Below, piece by piece: positions 1 to 6,960 of a stretch of DNA of 18,725 nt. The translations under genes were made by a program, and so were the position numbers. This stretch comes from JADZAA01 sp039810485 (GTDB taxonomy: Bacteria; Bacteroidota; Ignavibacteria; Kapaibacteriales; UBA961): assembly GCA_039810485.1 (NCBI GenBank), contig JBDHXA010000054.1:1-18725 (forward strand). Direction: 5' to 3'. A model generated the notes under the pieces. That model saw nothing but the letters and a program-made list of their open reading frames with translations. It ran no database searches and was not told the DNA's origin. How positions within the stretch are numbered: the stretch's first letter is position 1; each line of letters opens with the position of its first letter.

Positions 1-188
1 AAAACAAATGCGATATTGCAATTTAACAGCTGATTATCTATGTTTTTTTTATCCGACTTTTCGGAGTGGGCTCATTTCTTTTTGATAACTTTGTACAAAT
101 CGGTCGGCGGCTATTACAATTGCGAAACCGTTATCGGCAAGTTTTACGAGCAGCGAGCCGAATGGACAACTTAATAAATAAATAAGCA
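1..188. other. Left-edge non-coding stretch
   Basis: No convincing gene is seen. The stretch holds the left copy of the 21-base repeat (56-76). It also holds a box GTTATCGGC (130-138), which is 8/9 complementary to GCCGGTAAC at 844-852 beyond the membrane-protein gene. The bases 92-120 (TTTGTACAAATCGGTCGGC and onward) loosely resemble the right half of the palindrome at 856-965. This could be the remnant of a preceding cassette junction; that reading is inference. Confidence 0.35.
56..76 (+). repeat. 21-base direct repeat, left copy
   Basis: An exact 21-base sequence starts ACTTTTCGGA and ends GGGCTCATT. The same sequence recurs in the same orientation at 6883-6903. Both copies are non-coding. 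It could be a terminus of a mobile element or an attachment-type core. I do not recognise the element, and no recombinase is coded beside it. Confidence 0.75.
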
Positions 189-827
189 ATGGACGAAAAG
201 ATTAAAGTCAGACTGACATTTACAAAGTGGATATTATTCACAACACTCGGATGGGTTGTTGGATTTATTTTAGCATTAATGATTGCTGAACCTCTTGATA
301 AAATTAACTTAGGTTTTTTCGGACTTGGGCTTGGAATCGTAACAGGTATCGGATTAATGCAATGGATAATTTTAAGAAGGCATACGAGTATTGATAGCAG
401 ATGGATGTGGCTTGCGATTGCAGGAATGGGGAGTTCATTTCTTCTGTTCGATGTTATTATTGTTATTTTAAAAGCAATTGGTTTTAAATATAAAATGGAT
501 GGAGCACCCTTTATGATAGTTATAACCATTACAGTTGCAATAGGTGGCTATGTAACCGGTTTGCTTCAAAACAAACTTTTAATGAAAAATAATTACACCA
601 ATAATAGCGGATGGATATTATATAGTTTTCTTGCATGGACAACATGTGTCGTATTTATTTCGGTTAATTTTTTTTGCATGGATAACATATTTCATATAGC
701 ATTTACAGCAGTAGGAAAGATAATGAACATATTTGCATTTCTACTTGTAGGACCAATTTTAGGATTCATTAGTGGCAAGAAAATATTGACAATATTGAAC
801 ACTCCGAAAAATACCGATGATAATTAA
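189..827 (+). CDS. Hypothetical multi-pass membrane protein (212 aa)
   Basis: I do not recognise a named family. The protein is strongly hydrophobic, with about six membrane segments (roughly residues 15-33, 42-62, 74-95, 106-125, 143-162 and 173-193) and short charged loops. A stretch near residues 48-63 (GLGIVTGIGLMQWIILRR) is of a type I associate with small uncharacterised membrane proteins of several phyla; this is an impression, not an assignment. The ATG at 189 is chosen because the hydrophobic N-terminus follows at once. No clear Shine-Dalgarno is present, only an A/T-rich leader. The gene is visibly more AT-rich than the ATP synthase cluster. It lies alone between inverted 9-base boxes and ahead of a large palindrome, which suggests horizontally acquired cargo. 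Function is unknown. Confidence 0.7.
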   Translation: MDEKIKVRLTFTKWILFTTLGWVVGFILALMIAEPLDKINLGFFGLGLGIVTGIGLMQWIILRRHTSIDSRWMWLAIAGMGSSFLLFDVIIVILKAIGFKYKMDGAPFMIVITITVAIGGYVTGLLQNKLLMKNNYTNNSGWILYSFLAWTTCVVFISVNFFCMDNIFHIAFTAVGKIMNIFAFLLVGPILGFISGKKILTILNTPKNTDDN

Positions 828-855
828 CTTAAAAAATAAACCAGCCGGTAACAAA

Positions 856-965
856 AAAATTGGCAATAGAGCCGGTGAAGTGCTTCTATTGAGCTTTTGT
901 ACAAGATTGAACAGTAGTAGTTCTATTCAACATTTGTGCTAAAAGTCGGCTCCATCGCCAATTTT
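856..965. repeat. Long imperfect palindrome (attC-like or MITE-like)
   Basis: The outer arms 856-874 (AAAATTGGCAATAGAGCCG) and 947-965 are complementary at 17 of 19 positions. Inside, 894-914 (starting CTTTTGTACAAG) and 921-945 (ending TGTGCTAAAAG) also pair imperfectly around a short centre. The single strand could therefore fold into one long bulged hairpin of about 110 nt just after the membrane-protein gene. This geometry is typical of integron attC sites and of MITE-like repeats. A canonical 3' GTTRRRY box was not found after the right arm, so the attC reading stays tentative. It is too long, and lacks the T-tract, for a simple terminator. Confidence 0.6.
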
Positions 966-1125
966 CCGACCAAATAATGCAAGAAGAAAGCGCACAGATT
1001 ATTAAACTGTATTAAACATTGAAATAACAGCATCGTACCATACAGATATTTGTGCAAGAGAAAAAAGTCGAGCACGAAAGCAAATTTACTCAACAAGAAG
1101 CAAACCTATAACATCAACCAATTAA
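966..1125. other. Leader upstream of the hybrid sensor kinase
   Basis: With the palindrome, this makes about 300 non-coding bases between the membrane protein and the sensor kinase. It is A-rich and shows no convincing sigma-70-type promoter and no Shine-Dalgarno before the ATG at 1126. A promoter for the kinase must lie here or inside the palindrome, but I cannot place it. Confidence 0.3.
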
Positions 1126-4100
1126 ATGAATATGCAAAAAAAGCGAATACAATTTATCCTATGTGTTTCAGCATTGCTTATGCTGGATGCAAGCATTTCA
1201 TCAGCTCTCGATCCCAATAAGTTTTTATCGCAATATGTGCATGATGCATGGCTGGTGGAGAATGGGCTGCCGAGCAACACTATACCGGCAATAATGCAAT
1301 CGAAAGCTGGTTATCTATGGCTCGGGACATTGCAAGGATTGGTTCGTTTCGACGGAGTCAGATTCGCTATATTCGATAGAAACAATGCGCCAGCCATGCG
1401 AAGCCATCAAATACTGAGCATAAGTGAAGATAGAACAGGAGCCATGCTTTATGGGACTCAAGCGGGCGGATTGTATGCAATAGACAGTAATATCGTTAAA
1501 AATATAGAATTGCCCGGAAAATTGCACGGATTGCCTACAATTGATAATATACTCTACTCAAGCAGCGGGAACTTATGGCTCAGTTCCAATATAGGCGTTT
1601 TTCTCAAATCTGGAAAATCTTTTCAGACGGTGTATAGTAAAGAAACACCGATTGGATTTCGATATTCACTCATTGAAGATGCGCATAAAACTCTTTGGAT
1701 CGGCACGGCAGAAGGCCTCATGAAATTCGAAAACGGCTCGCTCCTTGACATTGGAGCAGTTATGCCAATATTTCGAACATCTGTCACTGCTCTTTGCACT
1801 GATGCAGACGGTTCGCTTTGGATTGGCACAAATAATGGATTGATACATTTTACAGATCGAAGTTTTTCAACTTTTACAACTCAAAATGGTTTGCAAAGCA
1901 ATGCAGTTACAACGCTTCTTCAAGATAAGGACGGGAATATTTGGGTTGGCACAAAATCAGGCCTCAGCCGTTTGTATCGAGGTTCAATACAACCTCTCTC
2001 AAGAGAATTGATGCCTAATGATGCAATTTTATCGCTTACGGAAGATCATGAGGGAAGCTTATGGATTGGCACGTTCGCAAATGGCTTGCACCGCCTGCGC
2101 GACGGTGCTTTTACTACAATTTCTATGAACGAAGGTCTTGCCGATGATTATGCCCGTTCAATTATTGAGTCGTTCGATGGCTCGCTTCTTGCTGCCACAG
2201 CAAAAGGGCTGAATCGTATGAGCGGCATAAACATACAGCAAATTCCAATTAAAGATAACATGCAAATCAATGCATTATGGAAATCGCAAGACGGAGCAAT
2301 ATGGCTTGGCGGTGCTGAATTGCTTAAAATGTATAACGGAACAATATCGACAGTATCTCTTTCTGGAAAGCAGCCGGACGAAATGATTTATTGTGTAATT
2401 AGCGATAATGTCGGCGACTTATGGATTGGAACTTCGAAAGCGATATACCGCTTGCACGATGGGAAAACTAATAGAATTTCAGCCGAAAATGGTTTGCTGC
2501 CGGGCATTATCACCAATATTTTACCTGCCAAAAATGGCTCGGTTTATGCAGTTTCATTTGGATCTGGGTTAAATGTAATTCAAAGAGAACAATATGCGCA
2601 AATTGGCGAAAAGCAAGGTTTGAAAGCAAAGCAGCTGTATGATTTGCATGAAGATAGTGACGGTTCTCTTTGGATTTCCACCGCCGGCAACGGACTCTTT
2701 CGCTACAAAAACGGGGAATGTAAGCAATTAACATGGCTCAACGGATTATACGATAATACAATATATCGTATTCTTGAAGATGACCGCGGCAATTTTTGGA
2801 TGAGCTGTCCGAGGGCAGTTTTTCGTGCTGTAAAATCTGACATGGCGGCTGTTATTGACGGTAGAGCAAAACGCTTTAACAGCATAGAATACGGAGTTCG
2901 CGACGGGATGAAATCAGGCGAGTGCAATAGTGGATTTTTCCCTGCCGGCTGGCGCTCTCAAAACGGATTGATGTATTTTCCAACGGTGCGCGGCGTTGTT
3001 CGCGTAGATCCGTCGAAATTTCCCGTCAATACTCTTGAGCCGCCGGTTATAATCGAAAGCGTATCATTAGACGAAAATACTATTTTTACTAAAAATGAAG
3101 CTGCCGCGCCAGCAGGAATAAAAAGCATTGCAATTCACTATGCCGGTTTAAGTTTATTTAAGCCAGAAAATGTAGCATTTCGTTACAAATTGGAAGGATA
3201 CAACGATAATTGGATAGAAAATGGCTCGAGGCGAGAAGCAATTTTTACAAATTTGCCGCCCGGCGAATACAATTTTATTGTCACAGCTTGCAATAACGAT
3301 GGCGTTTGGAATACTAATGGCGCTTCGATACGACTTGTTATTGAGCCATATTTTTATCAAACATGGTGGTTTAGGATAATTTTGGGGCTTGTCGGACTTC
3401 TGTGTGTTTATGGAATATTTTCTCTGCGTGTGCGGCAATTGAAAAAACGTGAAATTCAACTACAAAAGACCGTAGATGAGCGCACAAAAGATCTCTCTGA
3501 GGCAAATTCGTCATTGCATGAAGCAAATAACGCTTTGGCTATAAAGATTCGCGAGGTTGAGGAGCTTAATGCTGATCTAGTCCGTTTGAACAAAGAAAAG
3601 ACAACCTTCTTAGGCATTGCTGCGCATGACTTAAAGAATCCGCTGGCAGGTATTATTCTTACGGCTCAAAATGTATCAGCTTTTATTACGAAACTGCCCC
3701 CTCAGAAAATAACCGATTATATGGGAAGAATAGAGCATGCAGCGCAGCGCATGCGCGATATAATCTTGCATTTGCTGGATATTAACGCCATAGAAACCGG
3801 AAAAATTTCTATTACTCTGGAAAATCTTTCACTTGCACCAATTTTAATGCTAATTAAAGATGAATATGTTGAAAAAGCGTCGAGCAAGCAAATTGAAATT
3901 GAGGCGCAAATACCGCCAGACGATCTGCTGGTAAAGGCTGATAAAAACTGCATGATGGCAGTTTTAGACAATTTAACCTCAAATGCCATTAAATTTTCGC
4001 CGCATAATTCTAAAGTAACGGTAAATTATATAGCAAAAGGCGATAAAATTCGAGTGTCTGTAACCGATCGGGGTCCGGGACTTAACGATGAAGACAAAAC

Positions 4101-4278
4101 TAAATTGTTCGGGAAGTTTGCAAAATTATCTGCAAAGCCAACCGGCGGCGAACATTCTTCAGGCTTAGGATTGTCTATAGTCAAAAAAATGGCAGAAGCG
4201 ATGAACGGCGTTGTCGGATGCGAAAGCGAATTTGGCAAGGGAGCCACCTTCTACCTTGAAATTCCGAAGGCATCATGA
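1126..4278 (+). CDS. Propeller-sensor histidine kinase (Reg_prop / Y_Y_Y / HisKA-HATPase), 1050 aa
   Basis: A membrane-bound sensor kinase. A signal peptide covers residues 1-27 (hydrophobic core followed by SSA-LD). Residues about 35-640 are a periplasmic two-component-regulator propeller with many repeats of the LWIGTxxGL type. A Y_Y_Y domain lies at about 667-735, and one membrane helix at about 751-768. A coiled-coil linker (about 769-825) leads to HisKA with the phospho-acceptor His834 in AAHDLKNPLAG. The ATPase domain has the N-box N949/N953, G1 box DRGPG (981-985) and G2 box SGLGL (1012-1016). Most relatives in Bacteroidota are hybrids with a C-terminal receiver and AraC domain; this one ends after the ATPase domain, and no response regulator is in the window, so it is an orphan kinase. 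The ligand is unknown; family knowledge favours glycans or breakdown products. An alternative ATG lies two codons in. Confidence 0.95.
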   Translation: MNMQKKRIQFILCVSALLMLDASISSALDPNKFLSQYVHDAWLVENGLPSNTIPAIMQSKAGYLWLGTLQGLVRFDGVRFAIFDRNNAPAMRSHQILSISEDRTGAMLYGTQAGGLYAIDSNIVKNIELPGKLHGLPTIDNILYSSSGNLWLSSNIGVFLKSGKSFQTVYSKETPIGFRYSLIEDAHKTLWIGTAEGLMKFENGSLLDIGAVMPIFRTSVTALCTDADGSLWIGTNNGLIHFTDRSFSTFTTQNGLQSNAVTTLLQDKDGNIWVGTKSGLSRLYRGSIQPLSRELMPNDAILSLTEDHEGSLWIGTFANGLHRLRDGAFTTISMNEGLADDYARSIIESFDGSLLAATAKGLNRMSGINIQQIPIKDNMQINALWKSQDGAIWLGGAELLKMYNGTISTVSLSGKQPDEMIYCVISDNVGDLWIGTSKAIYRLHDGKTNRISAENGLLPGIITNILPAKNGSVYAVSFGSGLNVIQREQYAQIGEKQGLKAKQLYDLHEDSDGSLWISTAGNGLFRYKNGECKQLTWLNGLYDNTIYRILEDDRGNFWMSCPRAVFRAVKSDMAAVIDGRAKRFNSIEYGVRDGMKSGECNSGFFPAGWRSQNGLMYFPTVRGVVRVDPSKFPVNTLEPPVIIESVSLDENTIFTKNEAAAPAGIKSIAIHYAGLSLFKPENVAFRYKLEGYNDNWIENGSRREAIFTNLPPGEYNFIVTACNNDGVWNTNGASIRLVIEPYFYQTWWFRIILGLVGLLCVYGIFSLRVRQLKKREIQLQKTVDERTKDLSEANSSLHEANNALAIKIREVEELNADLVRLNKEKTTFLGIAAHDLKNPLAGIILTAQNVSAFITKLPPQKITDYMGRIEHAAQRMRDIILHLLDINAIETGKISITLENLSLAPILMLIKDEYVEKASSKQIEIEAQIPPDDLLVKADKNCMMAVLDNLTSNAIKFSPHNSKVTVNYIAKGDKIRVSVTDRGPGLNDEDKTKLFGKFAKLSAKPTGGEHSSGLGLSIVKKMAEAMNGVVGCESEFGKGATFYLEIPKAS

Positions 4279-4321
4279 TCTGCTAAGGAATTTTGCGTGC
4301 CTTTATGAGCCAATATTTCTG

Positions 4322-5545
4322 CTATTGTTTGACAAAACTTCGAACTGTGCGCCTAAGTCCGTCAGAAATTTCGACATAATATGTGCCTGCCGAAAACGAT
4401 TGCAGATCTATTGATGAAGTAAAGTAACCGTCGGCGTATTGCGTTGCAGTATATAGGCGTTCGCCAAGCATTGAGTATAGGGAAACACGACAAAGCATAG
4501 GAGCGTCAATCTGCATGTCAAGATAAATTTTTTCGGGCGCAGGATTTGGATAAAGAGCGATTCTAGCATTATTAAGCTCCTCAACGCCCATTGATACTGA
4601 AAGATCGCAGATATACACGCCGCCGCCGTCAGTTGCTGCAAAAGGACGATTGCCAATAAAGGCAAAAGCTCGAATTTTCAGCACATCCAATCCTGCAATG
4701 GATTGTTTCCATACTGCTCCGCTGTCGCTCGACATATAAACCCCGCCATATTGAGACCCGGCGTACAATTTATCTTTAAAAGCTGCAAGCGCTCGAATAT
4801 CTGTAACTCCAATGCCGTTATTGATAGATTGCCAAACCTTGCCGGTATCATTTGTCCGAAACACTCCTGCGCCAGAAACTCCTGCATATATGTAATTGCC
4901 AAAGGAAAGCAGAGCGCGAACGGGACGACCTTCTGTCTGGGCTATAAGCCCACTGTCAATTCTTGTCCAATCATCACCATTATTTTTAGAATAATAAACG
5001 CGGCCGCCGAACGTGCCGGCATAAAGATCAGGAGAGTTATTCATATTGACTATAGAATAAACCCATCCGCTGTCAAGAGTTGTGTGCTTCCAATTCAGAC
5101 CGCCGTCTGATGTGCGGTAAACGCCGCCGGTATCTGCGCCTGCGAGCAAATATAAATTTCGTTGGGTAAGAGCATAAACGGTGGCGCCAAAGGGAATGCC
5201 ATTGTTCATTGGCGTCCAAGTAACGCCATTGTCTGTTGTGCGATGCACACCTGCGCTTCTGGGACAAGCATAGAAATTGCCGCTAAAATCTTCGCCAAAT
5301 GCGGAAATAGTTTGAGTGTTGAATGCCAGATAATTCCAAGTTGCTCCGCTGTCGCTGCTGGCGTAAATACCTGTTGCAGTTCCGGCTATAAGCGCGTCGT
5401 GTCGTGTTGTTAACGAGTAAACTGCGCTTTCTGCGGGTCCTGAAGTTCTGGACCATAGCTGCGCTAAAGCATCTGTGGAAGGAAATAATTCAAATATTGA
5501 AATGCTTAGCATTAGAAGCAGAGAAAAGCGGGAACAATTAAACAT
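4322..5545 (-). CDS. Secreted Asp-box beta-propeller protein with type IX secretion sorting domain
   Basis: Exported or cell-surface protein of 407 residues counted from the ATG at 5545. That start gives a clean signal peptide (MFNCSRFSLLLMLSISIF, ending near ALAQ); an upstream in-frame ATG at 5605 would add a Cys-rich 20-residue extension unlike a leader. Six Asp-box/BNR motifs (SxDxGxxW type) lie at about residues 63-70, 103-110, 145-152, 186-193, 231-238 and 272-279, indicating a sortilin/BNR-like propeller. Residues about 329-407 form a Por-type sorting tail with ALYPNPAPEKI, a central LYSMLGERLY strand and a final GTYYVEISDG. Such tails direct type IX export across the outer membrane. 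No glycosidase catalytic residues are evident, so an enzymatic role is not claimed. It is convergent with the sensor kinase, with 43 bases between the stops. Confidence 0.9.
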   Translation of the reverse strand: MFNCSRFSLLLMLSISIFELFPSTDALAQLWSRTSGPAESAVYSLTTRHDALIAGTATGIYASSDSGATWNYLAFNTQTISAFGEDFSGNFYACPRSAGVHRTTDNGVTWTPMNNGIPFGATVYALTQRNLYLLAGADTGGVYRTSDGGLNWKHTTLDSGWVYSIVNMNNSPDLYAGTFGGRVYYSKNNGDDWTRIDSGLIAQTEGRPVRALLSFGNYIYAGVSGAGVFRTNDTGKVWQSINNGIGVTDIRALAAFKDKLYAGSQYGGVYMSSDSGAVWKQSIAGLDVLKIRAFAFIGNRPFAATDGGGVYICDLSVSMGVEELNNARIALYPNPAPEKIYLDMQIDAPMLCRVSLYSMLGERLYTATQYADGYFTSSIDLQSFSAGTYYVEISDGLRRTVRSFVKQ

Positions 5546-5738
5546 GATTTTTGAATAAATATGAGTAATAAACTTAAGACAAGTAAAATTACAACAAAAA
5601 CACATGACAGCATATGTAGATTTCTAAAGAAATGCGTTTTGCATTACCAAAGATTTTGCCATTACACAAATTAGAAAAGACGAGACGGCTAACAAATCGT
5701 ATTCATTATGTGGTACAAAAAAACGCTTTTTATATTAA

Positions 5739-5852
5739 CTCACCTTACGCATTAAGAATCTGCACCGCGCCTGATTTCAGCTTCAGCAACTCGCATAAGG
5801 CTTGAGATAATGCCCCAACAAATATTATTGAGCGAAGTGCGTAATGATTCAA
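5739..5852. repeat. Possible dispersed-repeat remnant with inverted symmetry
   Basis: The bases CTCACCTTACGC (5739-5750) are the imperfect inverse of GCATAAGGCTTGAG (5793-5806). A further TGCGTAA near 5839 mirrors TTACGCA at 5745-5751. The minus strand stays open over this short stretch but has no start and no recognised domain. The rest of 5546-5892 (about 350 bases) shows no gene and presumably contains the promoter of the propeller-protein gene. Whether this is a repeat family needs a genome-wide comparison. Confidence 0.3.
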
Positions 5853-5894
5853 TTTCTTATAATATGTTAATGTCTCTAATTTTATAAGCCGCAG

Positions 5895-5914
5895 ATTCAA
5901 TAGTGAAGTGCAAC
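5895..5914 (+). repeat. IS30 left terminal inverted repeat
   Basis: ATTCAATAGTGAAGTGCAAC is complementary to the right end at 6798-6817 at 18 of 20 positions. The transposase start lies about 80 bases inside it, the usual layout for this family. Confidence 0.8.
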
Positions 5915-5994
5915 GGATAAAATTAATAAAAAATTGGGTTAAGTGTCATCATAGTGCAACAACCCAGCGACGAGGCTATCACAATCGGAGCAAT

Positions 5995-6815
5995 ATGTAC
6001 AGTAGCTATAAACACCTAGCCAAAGAGCAAAGATACGAAATAGAAATCATGCGTAGGAATAAAGTTTCATTGCGAAGCATTGCAGCAAATCTTGGCGTTT
6101 CTCCATCGTCGCTCAGCCGTGAGTTGCGCCGCAATAAAGGCGAAAGAGGATTATAGGCATAAGCAAGCGCAATCGAAATATCAAGAGCGTAATCGCCGCC
6201 AAGGCAAAGCTCTCAAATTCAAAAGCGAGATGTTCTCTATTGTAGAGAATTAGATATATTTCGACTTGAGTCCCGAACATATTTCATACGATCTTTTGCG
6301 CATTGGCATACGCGTCAGTCAAGAGCGTATTTATCAACATATTTGGTCGGACAAGAAAGCATTAGTCACATTGTACCAGCATCTTCGCCATGCGCACAAG
6401 AAATACAGGAAGCGATGCATTGGCAAGGACTTGCGCGGTCATATACCGAACCGTAAGAGCATAGAAGAGCGTCCCGACTCGGTTGAGAATCGCAAAGAGT
6501 TTGGTCATTAGGAAGCAGATACTATAATTTGATATTGGCAAAGAGTTTAGCAATCATGAAACCATCGCAAAATCATTATCAACCGAAAAATATTTTTGTC
6601 AGCCGTATCGCTCATAGGAGCGTGGAACAAACGAGAATACATAGGGACTAATCAGACAGTATTTTCCTAAAAAGCAAGAGCTTCTATCAGTAGAATAGTC
6701 TGAACTTACAGAGACAATGAGGCGAATAGACAACTGTCCAAGGAAAATATTTGGATGGGGTACTCCAATTCAAGTATTTACAGATAATTACAAATGTGTT
6801 GCACTTCAGTGTTGA
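5995..6815 (+). pseudogene. IS30-family transposase, inactivated
   Basis: Reading from the ATG at 5995 gives an IS30-type helix-turn-helix N-terminus (LAKEQRYEIEIMRRN, then SPSSLSRELRRNKGERG). An extra T at 6151/6152 (GGATTATAGG where GGATATAGG would read GYR) shifts the frame. The second frame continues with RHKQAQ, a stop at 6251, SPEHISYDLL and RPDSVENRKEFGH, then a TAG at 6509 where the family has Trp, followed by EADTII with the first catalytic Asp. At about 6528 the sequence jumps into FDIGKEF with the second Asp, implying loss of roughly 50 codons and another frame change. The third frame has stops at 6615, 6642 and 6696 but still reads ERGTNENT, GLIRQYFPKK, CPRKIFGWGTPIQVF and a final VALQC that runs through the right repeat. 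It cannot make an active protein. Confidence 0.9.
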
Positions 6816-6817
6816 AT
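6798..6817 (-). repeat. IS30 right terminal inverted repeat
   Basis: GTTGCACTTCAGTGTTGAAT pairs with the left end at 5895-5914 with two mismatches. The last codons of the transposase remnant (VALQC, stop) are encoded within it. Confidence 0.8.
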
Positions 6818-6882
6818 GCGCCGCTCTTTAAAGATATTTTTTGAAAACAGCGAATATATAGTCTGCAATTTTTATAAAACAC

Positions 6883-6903
6883 ACTTTTCGGAGTGGGCTC
6901 ATT
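6883..6903 (+). repeat. 21-base direct repeat, right copy
   Basis: This is an exact copy of 56-76 in the same orientation. It lies about 65 bases outside the right end of the IS30 remnant and about 60 bases from the stop of the aminotransferase-RdgB fusion. It is non-coding. Confidence 0.75.
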
Positions 6904-6915
6904 GACATTAATTAC

Positions 6916-6956
6916 AAAAAAAATGCTCTAAAAATTCTTACTTCCACTATCAGCAT
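6916..6956 (-). terminator. Possible terminator of the aminotransferase-RdgB gene
   Basis: On the minus strand, just past the stop codon, ATGCT (6952-6956) can pair with AGCAT (6923-6927). An uninterrupted run of eight T (6916-6923 as A on the + strand) follows. The stem is only five pairs and the loop is long, so the T-tract is the main support. Confidence 0.3.
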
Positions 6957-6960
6957 CTCT

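Larger units (their letters stand above)
5893..6819 (+). mobile_element. Degenerate IS30-family insertion sequence
   Basis: An element of about 0.93 kb bounded by matching terminal inverted repeats (5895-5914 and 6798-6817, 18 of 20 complementary). It contains one transposase reading frame broken into three frames. Intact IS30 elements are usually about 1.0-1.25 kb, and the shortfall fits an internal deletion near 6528. GCCGC occurs just outside both ends (5888-5892 and 6820-6824) and could be a target duplication, although 2-3 bases is more usual for the family. Confidence 0.85.

Noticed and set aside
131..529. 132-codon open frame on the - strand
   Set aside because: It overlaps the membrane-protein gene on the opposite strand. 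Its composition looks like the complement of hydrophobic codons, with no motif.
5908..6511. Two separate small genes in the IS30 area
   Set aside because: They begin with GTG and TTG and read as consecutive pieces of one IS30 transposase joined by a one-base frameshift, so they are a pseudogene.
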